In this document: piece by piece, positions 34,853-42,997 of the stretch
Position numbering within the stretch: position 1 is the first letter of the stretch
Layout of the letters: every line of letters begins with the position of its first letter
Assembly (NCBI RefSeq): GCF_019431355.1
Contig: NZ_CP080269.1
Location: 4,397,001 to 4,461,000 of the forward strand
Direction of reading: 5' to 3'
Length of the DNA stretch: 64,000 nt
Source: Paenibacillus sp. R14(2021)
GTDB taxonomy: Bacteria > Bacillota > Bacilli > Paenibacillales > Paenibacillaceae
Made by a program: the position numbers and the translations under genes
Notes under the pieces: model-generated
The model's input: the letters and a program-made list of their open reading frames with translations, nothing else
Database searches by the model: none
What the model was told of the DNA's origin: nothing

Positions 34853-35803
34853 TTATTTGCCTCTCGGCTTGGCAGGGATGATGAGCGAGGTTCCCGCCTT
34901 CAAATCTTCGTTTGTTTTCAGCTTGTTTGCCTTCACGATGAGATCGATATCATCATCGGAATGATAGAATAGCATGGCAATCCGGTACAGCGTGTCGCCG
35001 GGGCGGACCAAATACGACGCGGGCAGCGTGACTTTGGAGTAATCGACGTTATCCTGCGCGTTCCCGGACGAGGAACCTGCACTTGATGACAAGACGGGGA
35101 TCTTGATCGTATCTCCGACTTTCATGTCATTAATGAATACGAGATGATTGCTCTTCGCCAGGAAGGCGACATGCCGCTTCGAATGGTAGAACTTCATGGA
35201 TATCGTAGAGAGGGTGTCGCCCTTCTGCACGACGTAGGTCGTCGGGAGCTTGTCCGCATGACCGGAAGCTGCCGGCGCTTGACTGTCGGCATGCTCTGGC
35301 TTGTCGTTGCTGCTGCTTGGCTGCGCCGGCTTGCCTTGCGTAGGCTCGCCTTGGCCGGCGTCAACCGGTGCATCGGCTGCTGCATTGCCGGTTGTATCTC
35401 CTTCGGGTGATGAGGCTGCATCCGTACCGTCAGCTTCACCCGCAGAATCGGATGCATTCGCTGTACCGCCGGCATTGTCGGCAGCCGGAGGATTTGATGC
35501 ATCAGAGTTGTCGGTCGTGCCGCCTGTGGCCGTATCGTTGTTGCCCGTGCCAGGCTTGTCCGTATTGCCCTGCGCAGCGCTGCCGGCTTGTCCTTGTCCG
35601 CCGTCCGCGGGCGCAAGCGCCTCCGTATCATGCTTTTGGCCGGAGCCGGAATGCGACGAATAGATGCCGTAAAGCACGGCGCAGATGACAATTAGAAACG
35701 CGATGGTTGCCATTAACATTTTGGAAGGGGCTTTATCTTCCTTATTACGCGAGCTGCGCGACGTTCTGGGGCGCAAGTCGTTACCTGTCGAATTGCTGCT
35801 CAA
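34853..35803 (-). CDS. Membrane-anchored LysM protein
   Basis: A 316-aa protein: a basic cytoplasmic N-terminus, one transmembrane anchor (MLMATIAFLIVICAVLYGIY, about residues 29-48), a long Gly/Ala/Asp/Pro-rich disordered linker (about 50-185), and two C-terminal LysM domains (TYVVQKGDTLSTISMKFYH and SYLVRPGDTLYRIAMLFYH). LysM binds peptidoglycan or chitin-like GlcNAc polymers, so it probably tethers membrane and wall. No catalytic domain is present. The start is TTG at 35803, 10 nt after AGGAGG; the intervening ATG is out of frame. Confidence 0.88.
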   Translation of the reverse strand: MSSNSTGNDLRPRTSRSSRNKEDKAPSKMLMATIAFLIVICAVLYGIYSSHSGSGQKHDTEALAPADGGQGQAGSAAQGNTDKPGTGNNDTATGGTTDNSDASNPPAADNAGGTANASDSAGEADGTDAASSPEGDTTGNAAADAPVDAGQGEPTQGKPAQPSSSNDKPEHADSQAPAASGHADKLPTTYVVQKGDTLSTISMKFYHSKRHVAFLAKSNHLVFINDMKVGDTIKIPVLSSSAGSSSGNAQDNVDYSKVTLPASYLVRPGDTLYRIAMLFYHSDDDIDLIVKANKLKTNEDLKAGTSLIIPAKPRGK

Positions 35804-35905
35804 GCGTGTTCATCCTCCTATCGTGGTTCCTAGCTGTTTATATTTTACTATAATTACCTCTCGGAGAGCGGCACGTCATGAAAAACAGGACATAGGCCCT
35901 ATACG

Positions 35906-36766
35906 TCAATCGGGCAGTCCCTCGGGAAGCGATTGACTTAATTGGTCCAGTCCCTGCGCGATGCGGCGGATGAGCGGCTTGCATTTGTAGTAGCCGCCGT
36001 GCGAGCCGGGCGTCCATCCCAAGAGACCGGGACAGCGAACGACGATATCGGCTGTTACCGACTCGGCGTAGCTGGCATTCAGCGCCTTGATCGGGTAGGC
36101 AATGAGATCGTCCTTATCATAGAAATTGACCCATTCGCCGAAGCCGCGGTTCTGAAGCCGAGGTGCCGGTACGGCAATCGGCAGCCCGAAATGCTCGAAG
36201 CGCATCGTCCACAGTGCAATCGGGCTGCCCATCGTATAGAAATGCGTCAGCGTCTCTCCGTTCACGAGCCTGGAGCCGCAGGCATGAATGAACGAGGATG
36301 CTTTGGGGCGCATTTTACGATGCTGCAGATCATAGAAGAAGTTGCTTGCAATGATCGTGCCAAGGCTGTGAGCGATGATGCAGAGCGGCGCATCGTCTCC
36401 GGCACGGCAGGAGAGCCGGTGCAGCTGCTGGGCGAAACGCGTATGAATGTCATCATAAATATAATCGTGCGGACAAGGATCGTGCTCCTTCGGAATCGCT
36501 TGATAAGCGACGGCATCCCCCAAATAGTTAATGACGAAGGCGCGCAGCTTCAGTCCGTCATTCCAGTGGAGCTGCGCCGCATCCGTCCGCTGCCAAAGCT
36601 TCTTCTCCAAATTGTCCGTAATATCCCCCCAGTAGATCCCCTCCACAACAAGCTGGATGTCCGGATTGACTTTCGCCATCGCCTTGCAGAGCGCTCCCGC
36701 CATTTCGATATGAAAGTCGCCTTTCTGCTGCCCCATGCCATGCACAATACCTACCGCAATCCGCAT
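35906..36766 (-). CDS. Alpha/beta-hydrolase, lipase-like
   Basis: A 286-aa protein that opens with MRIAVGIVHGMGQQKGDF, the oxyanion HG motif of lipase-like hydrolases, and has the nucleophile elbow IIAHSLGT (Ser134). The later HLYxx-type His is probably in TPGSHGGYYK near the C-terminus. The frame extends to 36790, but GGGGGG precedes the ATG at 36766. There is no signal peptide. The substrate is unknown; it resembles uncharacterised bacterial PGAP1/lipase-like proteins. Confidence 0.7.
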   Translation of the reverse strand: MRIAVGIVHGMGQQKGDFHIEMAGALCKAMAKVNPDIQLVVEGIYWGDITDNLEKKLWQRTDAAQLHWNDGLKLRAFVINYLGDAVAYQAIPKEHDPCPHDYIYDDIHTRFAQQLHRLSCRAGDDAPLCIIAHSLGTIIASNFFYDLQHRKMRPKASSFIHACGSRLVNGETLTHFYTMGSPIALWTMRFEHFGLPIAVPAPRLQNRGFGEWVNFYDKDDLIAYPIKALNASYAESVTADIVVRCPGLLGWTPGSHGGYYKCKPLIRRIAQGLDQLSQSLPEGLPD

Positions 36767-36894
36767 TCCGTCCGCCCCCCTGAACGTCAAGTTGCTGCTC
36801 GCTTATGTCTATTCGCGGATGCGACGGCATTAGACTACGTTTGACAACAGAACAAGGCGAGCCGATGAAGGAACGCCGAATGTGCGCGGCAAAT

Positions 36895-36928
36895 CGCGAA
36901 AAACCCCTGACCGCGGAGGCCAGGGGAA
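36895..36928 (-). terminator. Terminator of the GH36-like gene
   Basis: Read on the minus strand, CCCCTG pairs with CAGGGG (36904-36909 with 36921-36926), with inner CC/GG pairs, and GTTTTTCG follows. It lies about 30 nt after the GH36-like stop codon. Confidence 0.75.
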
Positions 36929-36955
36929 GTCGTTAATCGATCGATGAGGGGACTC

Positions 36956-38566
36956 TTACAGCCACCAGCCTTCTTCCTTCTCTTCCAGCAGCTCCGCGGT
37001 CACGCCGTTCCATTCGAAGACTACCTCTTCACCATTCATGCGCCAGCGGCTCGGGCATGTATTATGCAGCCAATCCAGCGGCTCCGCGACAGGCATCGGT
37101 TCGGCTGCCAGCTCGAACGCGCGGCTGATCGCAAGCTCCTGCTCCTTCGTGACGATGGAAGGGTCCGCGGAGACGAACAAGGGCGTGCCGCTACCGGCCA
37201 GAATGCGCAGCCACTGCTCGTTGTGCGCCCACGGCACATCCTTCGTAAGGCCAAGGCAGTCGGCGTCATGGCTGTAGAAGGTGCCGTGCTGCGGCATGCG
37301 GAACGCCAGCGTGTTCACGCCCATGTAGCGGGTGCGCTCCCACCATCTGCCGCTCGTATCGTCGCCGGTCCGCTGAATGCTGAACACGCCTGCCGACAAA
37401 TGACTGAACGTGTTGCAGCCGATAATATCGGCTTGCCCGGAGGCCTCGGCAATGGTGCGGTACAGCGCAAGCGTAATCTCGGCCGTTGTCCGGGAGCGGT
37501 CGCTGAAGGTGTGCTGCAGTCCGTGCGGATGCGATTTCATGGTCATGCCCCATTGACCGAGCAGGTCATACGTCGTGAAATCATGCTTCAGCAGATCAAT
37601 GCCCCAGCCGGCCATCGTTTCGACGGATGCTCGGATATGCTCCAGCACATCAGGCAGGCTCGGATCCAGCACTTGTCCGCCGCTCCCGGCATAACGGACC
37701 CACTCGGCCGGCACCTGCTCCTCCGTCAACAGCGGCCGGCACCAGATGCCCGGCTTGACGCCGATTTCTTTCATCTCGCCGATGAGGCGCTCCATGTCCG
37801 GGAACTTGTCGTTGCCGACCCAGGGTCCGCCATTGCATGCGCCGACGCCGCTTCGCAGCTGCCAGCCGTCGTCGATGACCATGAACGGCCGGTTTGTCTT
37901 GTGCGAGGAGAGCGAGGACATGAACCTCGAATCCGCCAATATCTCCGCATGGGAGCTGTTTCCGTACGCATAGTACCAGTTATTCCCGCCGTATACCGGT
38001 TGCTTCGGCATGACGGGATTCTCGCACATCAGCCGGCAGAAGCGCTGCGCGGCCGCGAACGGCGTGTCGCTCTCCCGTCCCTCATCATAGAGCAGCTCCG
38101 CGGCAAGAAGCTTGCGCGCGCCAAGCCGAACCCCGGCACTTCCGCTTGCGACATCCGCCGTGAACGTAATGCCGTCGGCATCCATCTGCCAGAAGCAGAG
38201 GGAGCTTGGGCCTGTTTTCACGCCGTATCCCGCCGTGCGGGTGCCGTCATAACGGAGAAAATACCACGGCATGACGCGCTCCGGCGCGATGCCGCGCCAT
38301 TCCAAATCGCCGTAGCCGCGCTCCCAATGATCGCCTAAGATCAGCGGGCTTCCTTGCTGGCGAACCTTCCAACGAAGTTTAATGAGGCGAATCGCCTCGC
38401 TTGGCGCCTCTACTTCCAGCGCATATGCGCTGCCGTTCGCGGTCAAGGTAACGGCTATGCCTGCAGACGACCAGCTCCCGGATCCTCCGCCGGACAACGA
38501 TTTCCAACCCTCGTCTGTACGAACGACCACGGCGTCCGGCGCTCCTAATTCAAACCTAGCTTCCAT
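36956..38566 (-). CDS. GH36-like alpha-galactosidase (clan GH-D)
   Basis: A 536-aa cytoplasmic protein. After an N-terminal beta domain, the barrel carries PFMVIDDGWQ, GVKPGIWCRPLL, the nucleophile block LLKHDFTT (Asp329) and RTGDDTSG (Asp402/403, candidate acid/base). These match the K-x-D and R-x3-D motifs of GH36/GH27. At 536 aa it is shorter than the ~730-aa classic GH36 and lacks a long C-terminal domain. AGAGGAGG precedes the ATG. It is divergent from an AraC regulator, which likely activates it in response to a sugar. Confidence 0.82.
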   Translation of the reverse strand: MEARFELGAPDAVVVRTDEGWKSLSGGGSGSWSSAGIAVTLTANGSAYALEVEAPSEAIRLIKLRWKVRQQGSPLILGDHWERGYGDLEWRGIAPERVMPWYFLRYDGTRTAGYGVKTGPSSLCFWQMDADGITFTADVASGSAGVRLGARKLLAAELLYDEGRESDTPFAAAQRFCRLMCENPVMPKQPVYGGNNWYYAYGNSSHAEILADSRFMSSLSSHKTNRPFMVIDDGWQLRSGVGACNGGPWVGNDKFPDMERLIGEMKEIGVKPGIWCRPLLTEEQVPAEWVRYAGSGGQVLDPSLPDVLEHIRASVETMAGWGIDLLKHDFTTYDLLGQWGMTMKSHPHGLQHTFSDRSRTTAEITLALYRTIAEASGQADIIGCNTFSHLSAGVFSIQRTGDDTSGRWWERTRYMGVNTLAFRMPQHGTFYSHDADCLGLTKDVPWAHNEQWLRILAGSGTPLFVSADPSIVTKEQELAISRAFELAAEPMPVAEPLDWLHNTCPSRWRMNGEEVVFEWNGVTAELLEEKEEGWWL

Positions 38567-38704
38567 CCGTCAACCTCCTCTATAATAGGGACAATGACAA
38601 AAGTATAGCTGTACGCAGCATTCGGATTGAATAACAGAACGGGCCGTTAACCTCTTAAATAGTTAACCAACTGAGACATTACCAGGGAAAGAGGGGTTGC
38701 AACC

Positions 38705-39607
38705 ATGGCTGACAGGCTGGATGTGCCGAATCCGATTCGGTTGTTCGCGAACCGTAAATCCGAGACGTATCTGTACGGGGCGCAGATGGGCACGGTCCAA
38801 GCGGGCTGGTCCTGCAGCAGGCATCTCCATCACATGATGTTCGAGCTAAACCTCGTGCTGGAGGGGACGCAACTGGCGGAGGTCGGCGGTACGGCCTATC
38901 GTCAAAGCAAGGACAATCTTATTCTGGTTCCGCCCATGCTTCTGCATGCCTATAAGGCAGTCGAGCCGTTCTCCTTCTTCGTGATGCATGTCCAGATTGA
39001 CGACCCGGTCTTCCTCAATGCGCTGAATCGTGCGAAGCTTCTGCTGCTGGAGCCGGGACAGGAGCTGCACGGGCTGCTGCTTCCCGAAGTGAAGCGCGTC
39101 GTGGAGATGCTGATGGAGGAAGAGACACCCAAGTCTAAATCGAAATCCAAATTATTTCGAACGGTCTATACGATTATGGATATCCTTGAGACGTACATCA
39201 CCGAGCACGATGAGGGCGCAGCGGCTGCGGACGATTTGCCGATTCGGATTGCGAAGGAGATCGAAGCGCTCGTCGCCGAGCGTCAGCCTGAAGATGTCAT
39301 CCCCGCAGGCTGGATGGAAGCGATGGCGGGGCGCCTCGGCTTCAGCCGCCGTCACTGCTACCGTGTATTTCGGGAAGCGTACCAGCTGTCGCCTCGCGAA
39401 TATCTCGCCGTGCTGCGGCAGCAGGAGGCGATGCACCTGCTCCTCAGCACCGAGCATGCCGTCGACGAGATCGCCCTGCGTATCGGTTACGACAACGCGC
39501 AAAGCTTTATTCGCCAGTTCGTGAAGTGGACCGGCACGACGCCGGGAGCGTTTCGCAGGCGGCGTCTCGGTGAGACGGTTTATCTGACGCCGCTGGAGCT
39601 GGAGTAG
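38705..39607 (+). CDS. AraC-family transcriptional regulator
   Basis: A 300-aa protein with an N-terminal cupin sensor (HHMMFELNLVLEGTQLAEVGG; LILVPPMLLHAYKAVEPFSF) and a C-terminal double helix-turn-helix (LGFSRRHCYRVFREAYQLSPREYL; VDEIALRIGYDNAQSFIRQF). AGAGGGG precedes the ATG. It faces away from the GH36-like gene and is followed by a decayed gene, a sugar isomerase and a HAD phosphatase on the same strand. It probably controls one or both directions. Confidence 0.93.
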   Translation: MADRLDVPNPIRLFANRKSETYLYGAQMGTVQAGWSCSRHLHHMMFELNLVLEGTQLAEVGGTAYRQSKDNLILVPPMLLHAYKAVEPFSFFVMHVQIDDPVFLNALNRAKLLLLEPGQELHGLLLPEVKRVVEMLMEEETPKSKSKSKLFRTVYTIMDILETYITEHDEGAAAADDLPIRIAKEIEALVAERQPEDVIPAGWMEAMAGRLGFSRRHCYRVFREAYQLSPREYLAVLRQQEAMHLLLSTEHAVDEIALRIGYDNAQSFIRQFVKWTGTTPGAFRRRRLGETVYLTPLELE

Positions 39608-39665
39608 TCAGGTGCGCGTCAAGGAGAAAGCGAATTTCTGTACGAAACGAATCCCGGAGGCTCTT

Positions 39666-40189
39666 ATGTTCCAGCATTATATAGGCATCGATTATTCAGG
39701 CAAGGCGCTGCCGACGCAGAAGCATACCGCGATCCAAATCTTCGAATCAACGGCCGATGAGCCGCCGCGTCAGGCCTTGGGCCGGCGAAGCTGGTCGAGG
39801 GCTGGCGTCTACCGCTATTTGGCGGACAGGCTGGAGGCTCAGCGGGCCGGTCGGATCGGCGCGATGATCGTTGGCATTGACCACGGGCTTTCTTTTCCGA
39901 TCTCGTATTTTCGGGATTCGCTGCCGGGGAACCCGGTTCTTCACTCGTGGATGGCTTTTCTCGATCATTTCGGGCGCGCTGTGGAGCGGGGTCAAGGAAC
40001 GGCCTGTATCATCGATTCAAGCGCCGACGCTGCCCTACAATAACCCGACAGAGCTGAGGCTGGCGGAGAAATGTGAGGGAGCAGGACCTTGAGGGCACTC
40101 TCTCGCATTACATGCAGCTGCGGACGCTTACGGACAGGGAACGGGAAAAAGTCGTTCCGCTGGAAGGCTGGATACTAGGCATTCTGTAG
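39666..40189 (+). pseudogene. Decayed gene for an uncharacterised conserved protein
   Basis: GGAGG and ATG (39666) open a frame reading FQHYIGIDYSGKALPTQKH and later MIVGIDHGLSFPISYFRDS, which I associate with an uncharacterised family of roughly 250 aa. It breaks at a TAA (40041-40043). A second frame carries LPYNNPTELRLAEKCEGAGP, and a third carries LEGTLSHYMQL and EREKVVPLEGWILGIL, the expected C-terminus, ending at 40189. All three frames are used and the middle third is missing, so at least two indels, one a large deletion, have destroyed it. Confidence 0.7.
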
Positions 40190-40248
40190 GCAAGATTGCC
40201 TCGGAGCCTAATTACGAGTACATAGTTTGATAGAGAAGGGAAGAAGCG

Positions 40249-41085
40249 ATGATGTTTAAGTACAGCTATAATTCGCTCGTTTACTATGGAGAGGATTTTG
40301 CGCGGAGTGTAGAACGTCTGGGGCGATTCGGCTATGACGGCATCGAGCTGGTTGGCGAACCGAGCGGATACGATTATAGCGAGGTACGGAGGCTGACTGC
40401 GGATCATGGCTTGAAGGTCTCGTCGATTTGCTCCATCTTCAACGCGCAGCGGGACTTGGGGCATCCGGACAAAGCCGTGCGGATGCAGGCCGTGAACTAC
40501 GTAAAGGAAGTGGCCGAGATGGCCGCAGAGGTCGGAGCTCCGACCATCATTGCAGCGCCTGTCGCGAATATGCGTATTCGCGAGCTGGGCAGCCGCGAAG
40601 AGGAATGGAAATGGGCGGTAGAAGGCATTCGGACGGCGGGGGAGTATGCTTCATCGCTTGGCGTGAGCCTGTGCATTGAAGCTTGGAACCGCTTCGAGTC
40701 TTATATGCTGAACAGGCTGGATCAAGCTGCCGCAATGCGGGCGGAGGTTGGGCTCGCGAACGTGGGCATCATGGGCGATACGTTTCATATGAACATCGAT
40801 GAGTCCGATGCGGCGGAGGCGATCCGGCAAAGCGGAGATGCGCTCATCCATATTCACTTGGCGGACAGCAATCGTGCGGCGCCGGGGACCGGGCATACGG
40901 ATTTCGTGCCGATTCTTCGCTCGCTCAAGGAGATCCGTTACGACGGTTATCTCACCTTCGAGCTGCTACCTGCAGCGGCGGACCCGTTCGGCGTCATGGA
41001 GCGCGGCGGTGGAAGGGAATTCTTCGATCGCTACACGGAACAGTCGATCGCCTATATCAAGCGCATTGAAGCACAGCTTTCTTAA
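40249..41085 (+). CDS. Sugar-phosphate isomerase/epimerase, TIM-barrel
   Basis: A 278-aa xylose-isomerase-like barrel enzyme related to D-tagatose 3-epimerase, IolI and hydroxypyruvate isomerases. The expected metal-binding carboxylates and histidines are visible: CIEAWNRFE, IMGDTFHMNIDE, IHIHLADSNRAAPGTGH and LTFELLP (Glu, Asp, His, Glu). GGGAAGAAG precedes the ATG at 40249 (40252 is also possible). The AraC/GH36 neighbourhood suggests that it acts on a released monosaccharide, but the substrate is unknown. Confidence 0.88.
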   Translation: MMFKYSYNSLVYYGEDFARSVERLGRFGYDGIELVGEPSGYDYSEVRRLTADHGLKVSSICSIFNAQRDLGHPDKAVRMQAVNYVKEVAEMAAEVGAPTIIAAPVANMRIRELGSREEEWKWAVEGIRTAGEYASSLGVSLCIEAWNRFESYMLNRLDQAAAMRAEVGLANVGIMGDTFHMNIDESDAAEAIRQSGDALIHIHLADSNRAAPGTGHTDFVPILRSLKEIRYDGYLTFELLPAAADPFGVMERGGGREFFDRYTEQSIAYIKRIEAQLS

Positions 41086-41193
41086 AGGTTGCCCGCAGGG
41101 CATACAGCCTATCCAGGCGGTGTCCGTTTATGAACGAGGCCGCATTGGGGTATCTTTTGACGAGACGCATTTCCCGTCACCGGGAGGACAACC

Positions 41194-41217
41194 ATGAGCT
41201 CAGGAGCTGCAGAATGA
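41194..41217 (+). CDS. Putative 7-codon leader ORF before the HAD gene
   Basis: GGGAGG at 41182-41187 is well placed for ATG 41194, which reads MSSGAAE and stops at TGA 41215-41217, overlapping the ATG (41214) of the HAD gene. It could couple translation to the next gene or be fortuitous. Confidence 0.2.
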   Translation: MSSGAAE

Positions 41218-41948
41218 AACAGGAACAGAACCAGCAAGCGATTTTTTTCGACGTGGACGATACGCTGTATGATCATTTACTGCCTTTCCGCAAGGCGGTG
41301 GAGCAGGTTGCCGGGCCGCTTCTGCCGCTGGAGGGATTCCCGTATCCGGCGGCGTATCATCGGCTCCGGTACCACAGTGACATGCTGTCGCTTCAGCTTG
41401 GCGGCGCGGGTGCGATGGAGGCCGGAGCGGCGACGGAGCGGATGCGGATGCGCCGGTTCCAGCTCACGATGGCGGAATTCGGTCTAGCGCTCAGCGACGA
41501 GCAGGCGGAAGCCATGCAGGCGGCTTACATCGGCTGTCAGTACGACATCGAGCTGTTCAGCGGTGCGAGAGAACTGCTGACACGACTCGCGGAAGCCGGT
41601 TGGTTGATAGGACTCATTACGAATGGCGCTCCTTCGCATCAGCAGCTCAAGATCGATGCGATGAAGCTGGACGGCATCGTGGCAGTCGAGCGGCAATTCA
41701 TATCCGGCTCGCACGGCTGGGATAAGCCCGATCCGAGGCTCTTCCACTATGTAAACGAGCAGACAGGCACGCGGCCGGCCGACTGTATCTATGTGGGCGA
41801 TTCATGGCGTAATGACGTGGTGGGCGCGCTTGAGGCCGGCTGGCGGGTCATTTGGTTTAATCATCGGCGCGCAGAGCCGGAATCGGAGCATACCCCGACG
41901 CATGAAGCGGCCAGCTATGACGAGCTTGCCAGGCTGCTGATCGAATAA
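41214..41948 (+). CDS. HAD-superfamily phosphatase (YjjG/YsaA type)
   Basis: A 244-aa protein with motif I FFDVDDTLYDH (Asp13 nucleophile, Asp15), motif II LITNGAP, the motif III lysine in GWDKPDPRLF and motif IV YVGDSWRNDVVGALEAGW. An alpha-helical cap of subclass I lies between motifs I and II. The ATG at 41214 follows CAGGAG; an upstream in-frame ATG at 41130 has no family similarity. It is a broad-range phosphatase, possibly acting on the sugar phosphate handled by the isomerase upstream. Confidence 0.92.
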   Translation: MKQEQNQQAIFFDVDDTLYDHLLPFRKAVEQVAGPLLPLEGFPYPAAYHRLRYHSDMLSLQLGGAGAMEAGAATERMRMRRFQLTMAEFGLALSDEQAEAMQAAYIGCQYDIELFSGARELLTRLAEAGWLIGLITNGAPSHQQLKIDAMKLDGIVAVERQFISGSHGWDKPDPRLFHYVNEQTGTRPADCIYVGDSWRNDVVGALEAGWRVIWFNHRRAEPESEHTPTHEAASYDELARLLIE

Positions 41949-41968
41949 TCGAATAACGGATAGAAGGA

Positions 41969-42001
41969 GACACAGGAGGCGCATGCTTCTTGTGTCTTTT
42001 T
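41969..42001 (+). terminator. Terminator after HAD gene
   Basis: A 12-bp stem with two G-U pairs (41969-41980 with 41985-41996) is followed by TTTTT. Confidence 0.85.
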
Positions 42002-42048
42002 CGTATTTAATGCAGCTGTTGGGTTTCATTCGTATGGAAAAGGTTTAA

Positions 42049-42067
42049 ATTATCATTATATGATAAT
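42049..42067. promoter_or_regulatory. Perfect inverted repeat upstream of the exopolysaccharide-like cluster
   Basis: ATTATCAT-TAT-ATGATAAT, 8-bp perfect arms, lies 49 bp upstream of the -10 of the cluster promoter. It has the form of a dimeric regulator site placed where an activator would bind. Confidence 0.5.
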
Positions 42068-42092
42068 AGAAATGTACATAATGGTAAATGAC

Positions 42093-42137
42093 TTCTCAAA
42101 ATGAAGTGGATTATTTATAATAGGTCAATAGACCTAT
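42093..42137 (+). promoter_or_regulatory. Promoter with operator of the exopolysaccharide-like cluster
   Basis: TTCTCA (42093-42098), a 17-nt spacer, and an ideal TATAAT (42116-42121). Overlapping the -10 and start site is a perfect inverted repeat ATAGGTC-AATA-GACCTAT (42120-42137), positioned as a repressor operator. The 265-nt spacer contains no gene. Confidence 0.6.
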
Positions 42138-42213
42138 GAATTTAAGTTGATAATTGCAGCACCGCGCTGTTTTGCTTTGTGCGGGTCAAATTTTCACATC
42201 AAGGGAGGGCCCA

Positions 42214-42966
42214 ATGAAAGCTAAAGGGGTTTTGGTCATCATACTGATGCTAGGGCTGCTTGTCGGCTGCGGCACGTCAGGTGGGCGGACGGAAGCAGGC
42301 GGCGGCCAAGCTGCCGGCAATACGGCCAATTCAGCTGCTGCGCCGTACGGCGGTCCAGAGAGCAAGGCTATAAACATAATCTTCACGAACGAGCGGGAGC
42401 TGGCGCTGACCTTTAACGGGATGGCGGATAAAGAAACGATGGAGCAGCTGCTCGACGTTCTGGACAGCTGCGGTATCAAGGCTACGTTTTTCCTGCCGGG
42501 TATGCGGGTGGCCGAAGAGCCCGATATCGCGCAGGAAATAAAGTCCCGCGGCCATGAGATTGAGAACAACACGCTGAACAGGGTGGATCTTAGCAAGCTG
42601 ACGTACGCGCAGACGTATAACGAAATTAAGCTGAGCGGCGATGTTATTGCGAAGAAAACCGGCGTCATTCCGCATTACGTACGAACGACATCGCGGGATT
42701 TTACGGATCAGGTGCGGCTTGCGGCTGCGCAGAGCGGCCATGAGGCCGTGATCGGCAGCAGCTTATACCTGCACAACTGGCACAATGAGACGGAGGAAGA
42801 GAAGGCTAAGCTTGTCCGCACGTTCATTCATCACGGCGGTATCTTTGCGCTGGACACGGAAGACCGCCCGGATCTGAACGAAACCGTCAAGCTCGTCGCC
42901 GACTGCGTCCGCAAACAGGAGTATGCCTTTGTTACGCTGAACCAGCTGATGCAGGACGGAGAGTAG
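42214..42966 (+). CDS. Lipoprotein with degenerate polysaccharide-deacetylase (NodB) domain
   Basis: A 250-aa lipoprotein with signal peptide and lipobox LLVGC, a Gly/Ala linker, then a NodB-like fold: LALTFNGMADKETMEQLLDVL, GIKATFFLPG, SRGHEIENNTLNRVDL, and GHEAVIGSSLYLHNW. The canonical metal site is lost: TFDDG is TFNGM, the H-x3-H motif is reduced to GHEIENNT, and the RPPYG loop is RTTSR. It is therefore probably a non-catalytic sugar-binding or regulatory relative. AAGGGAGGG precedes ATG 42214; the frame starting at 42154 lacks one. It is the first gene of a three-gene unit. Confidence 0.85.
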   Translation: MKAKGVLVIILMLGLLVGCGTSGGRTEAGGGQAAGNTANSAAAPYGGPESKAINIIFTNERELALTFNGMADKETMEQLLDVLDSCGIKATFFLPGMRVAEEPDIAQEIKSRGHEIENNTLNRVDLSKLTYAQTYNEIKLSGDVIAKKTGVIPHYVRTTSRDFTDQVRLAAAQSGHEAVIGSSLYLHNWHNETEEEKAKLVRTFIHHGGIFALDTEDRPDLNETVKLVADCVRKQEYAFVTLNQLMQDGE

Positions 42967-42997
42967 CGCCGGATATCCGGGAAGGGAGACTGTTAAT

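Noticed and set aside
34745..34972. Short open frame on the + strand after the patatin gene
   Set aside because: It runs through the terminator hairpin and antisense to the LysM gene, with no ribosome binding site.
42214..42966. Calling the lipoprotein an active polysaccharide deacetylase
   Set aside because: The fold is similar but the Asp-His-His metal site and the RPPYG-type loop are absent.
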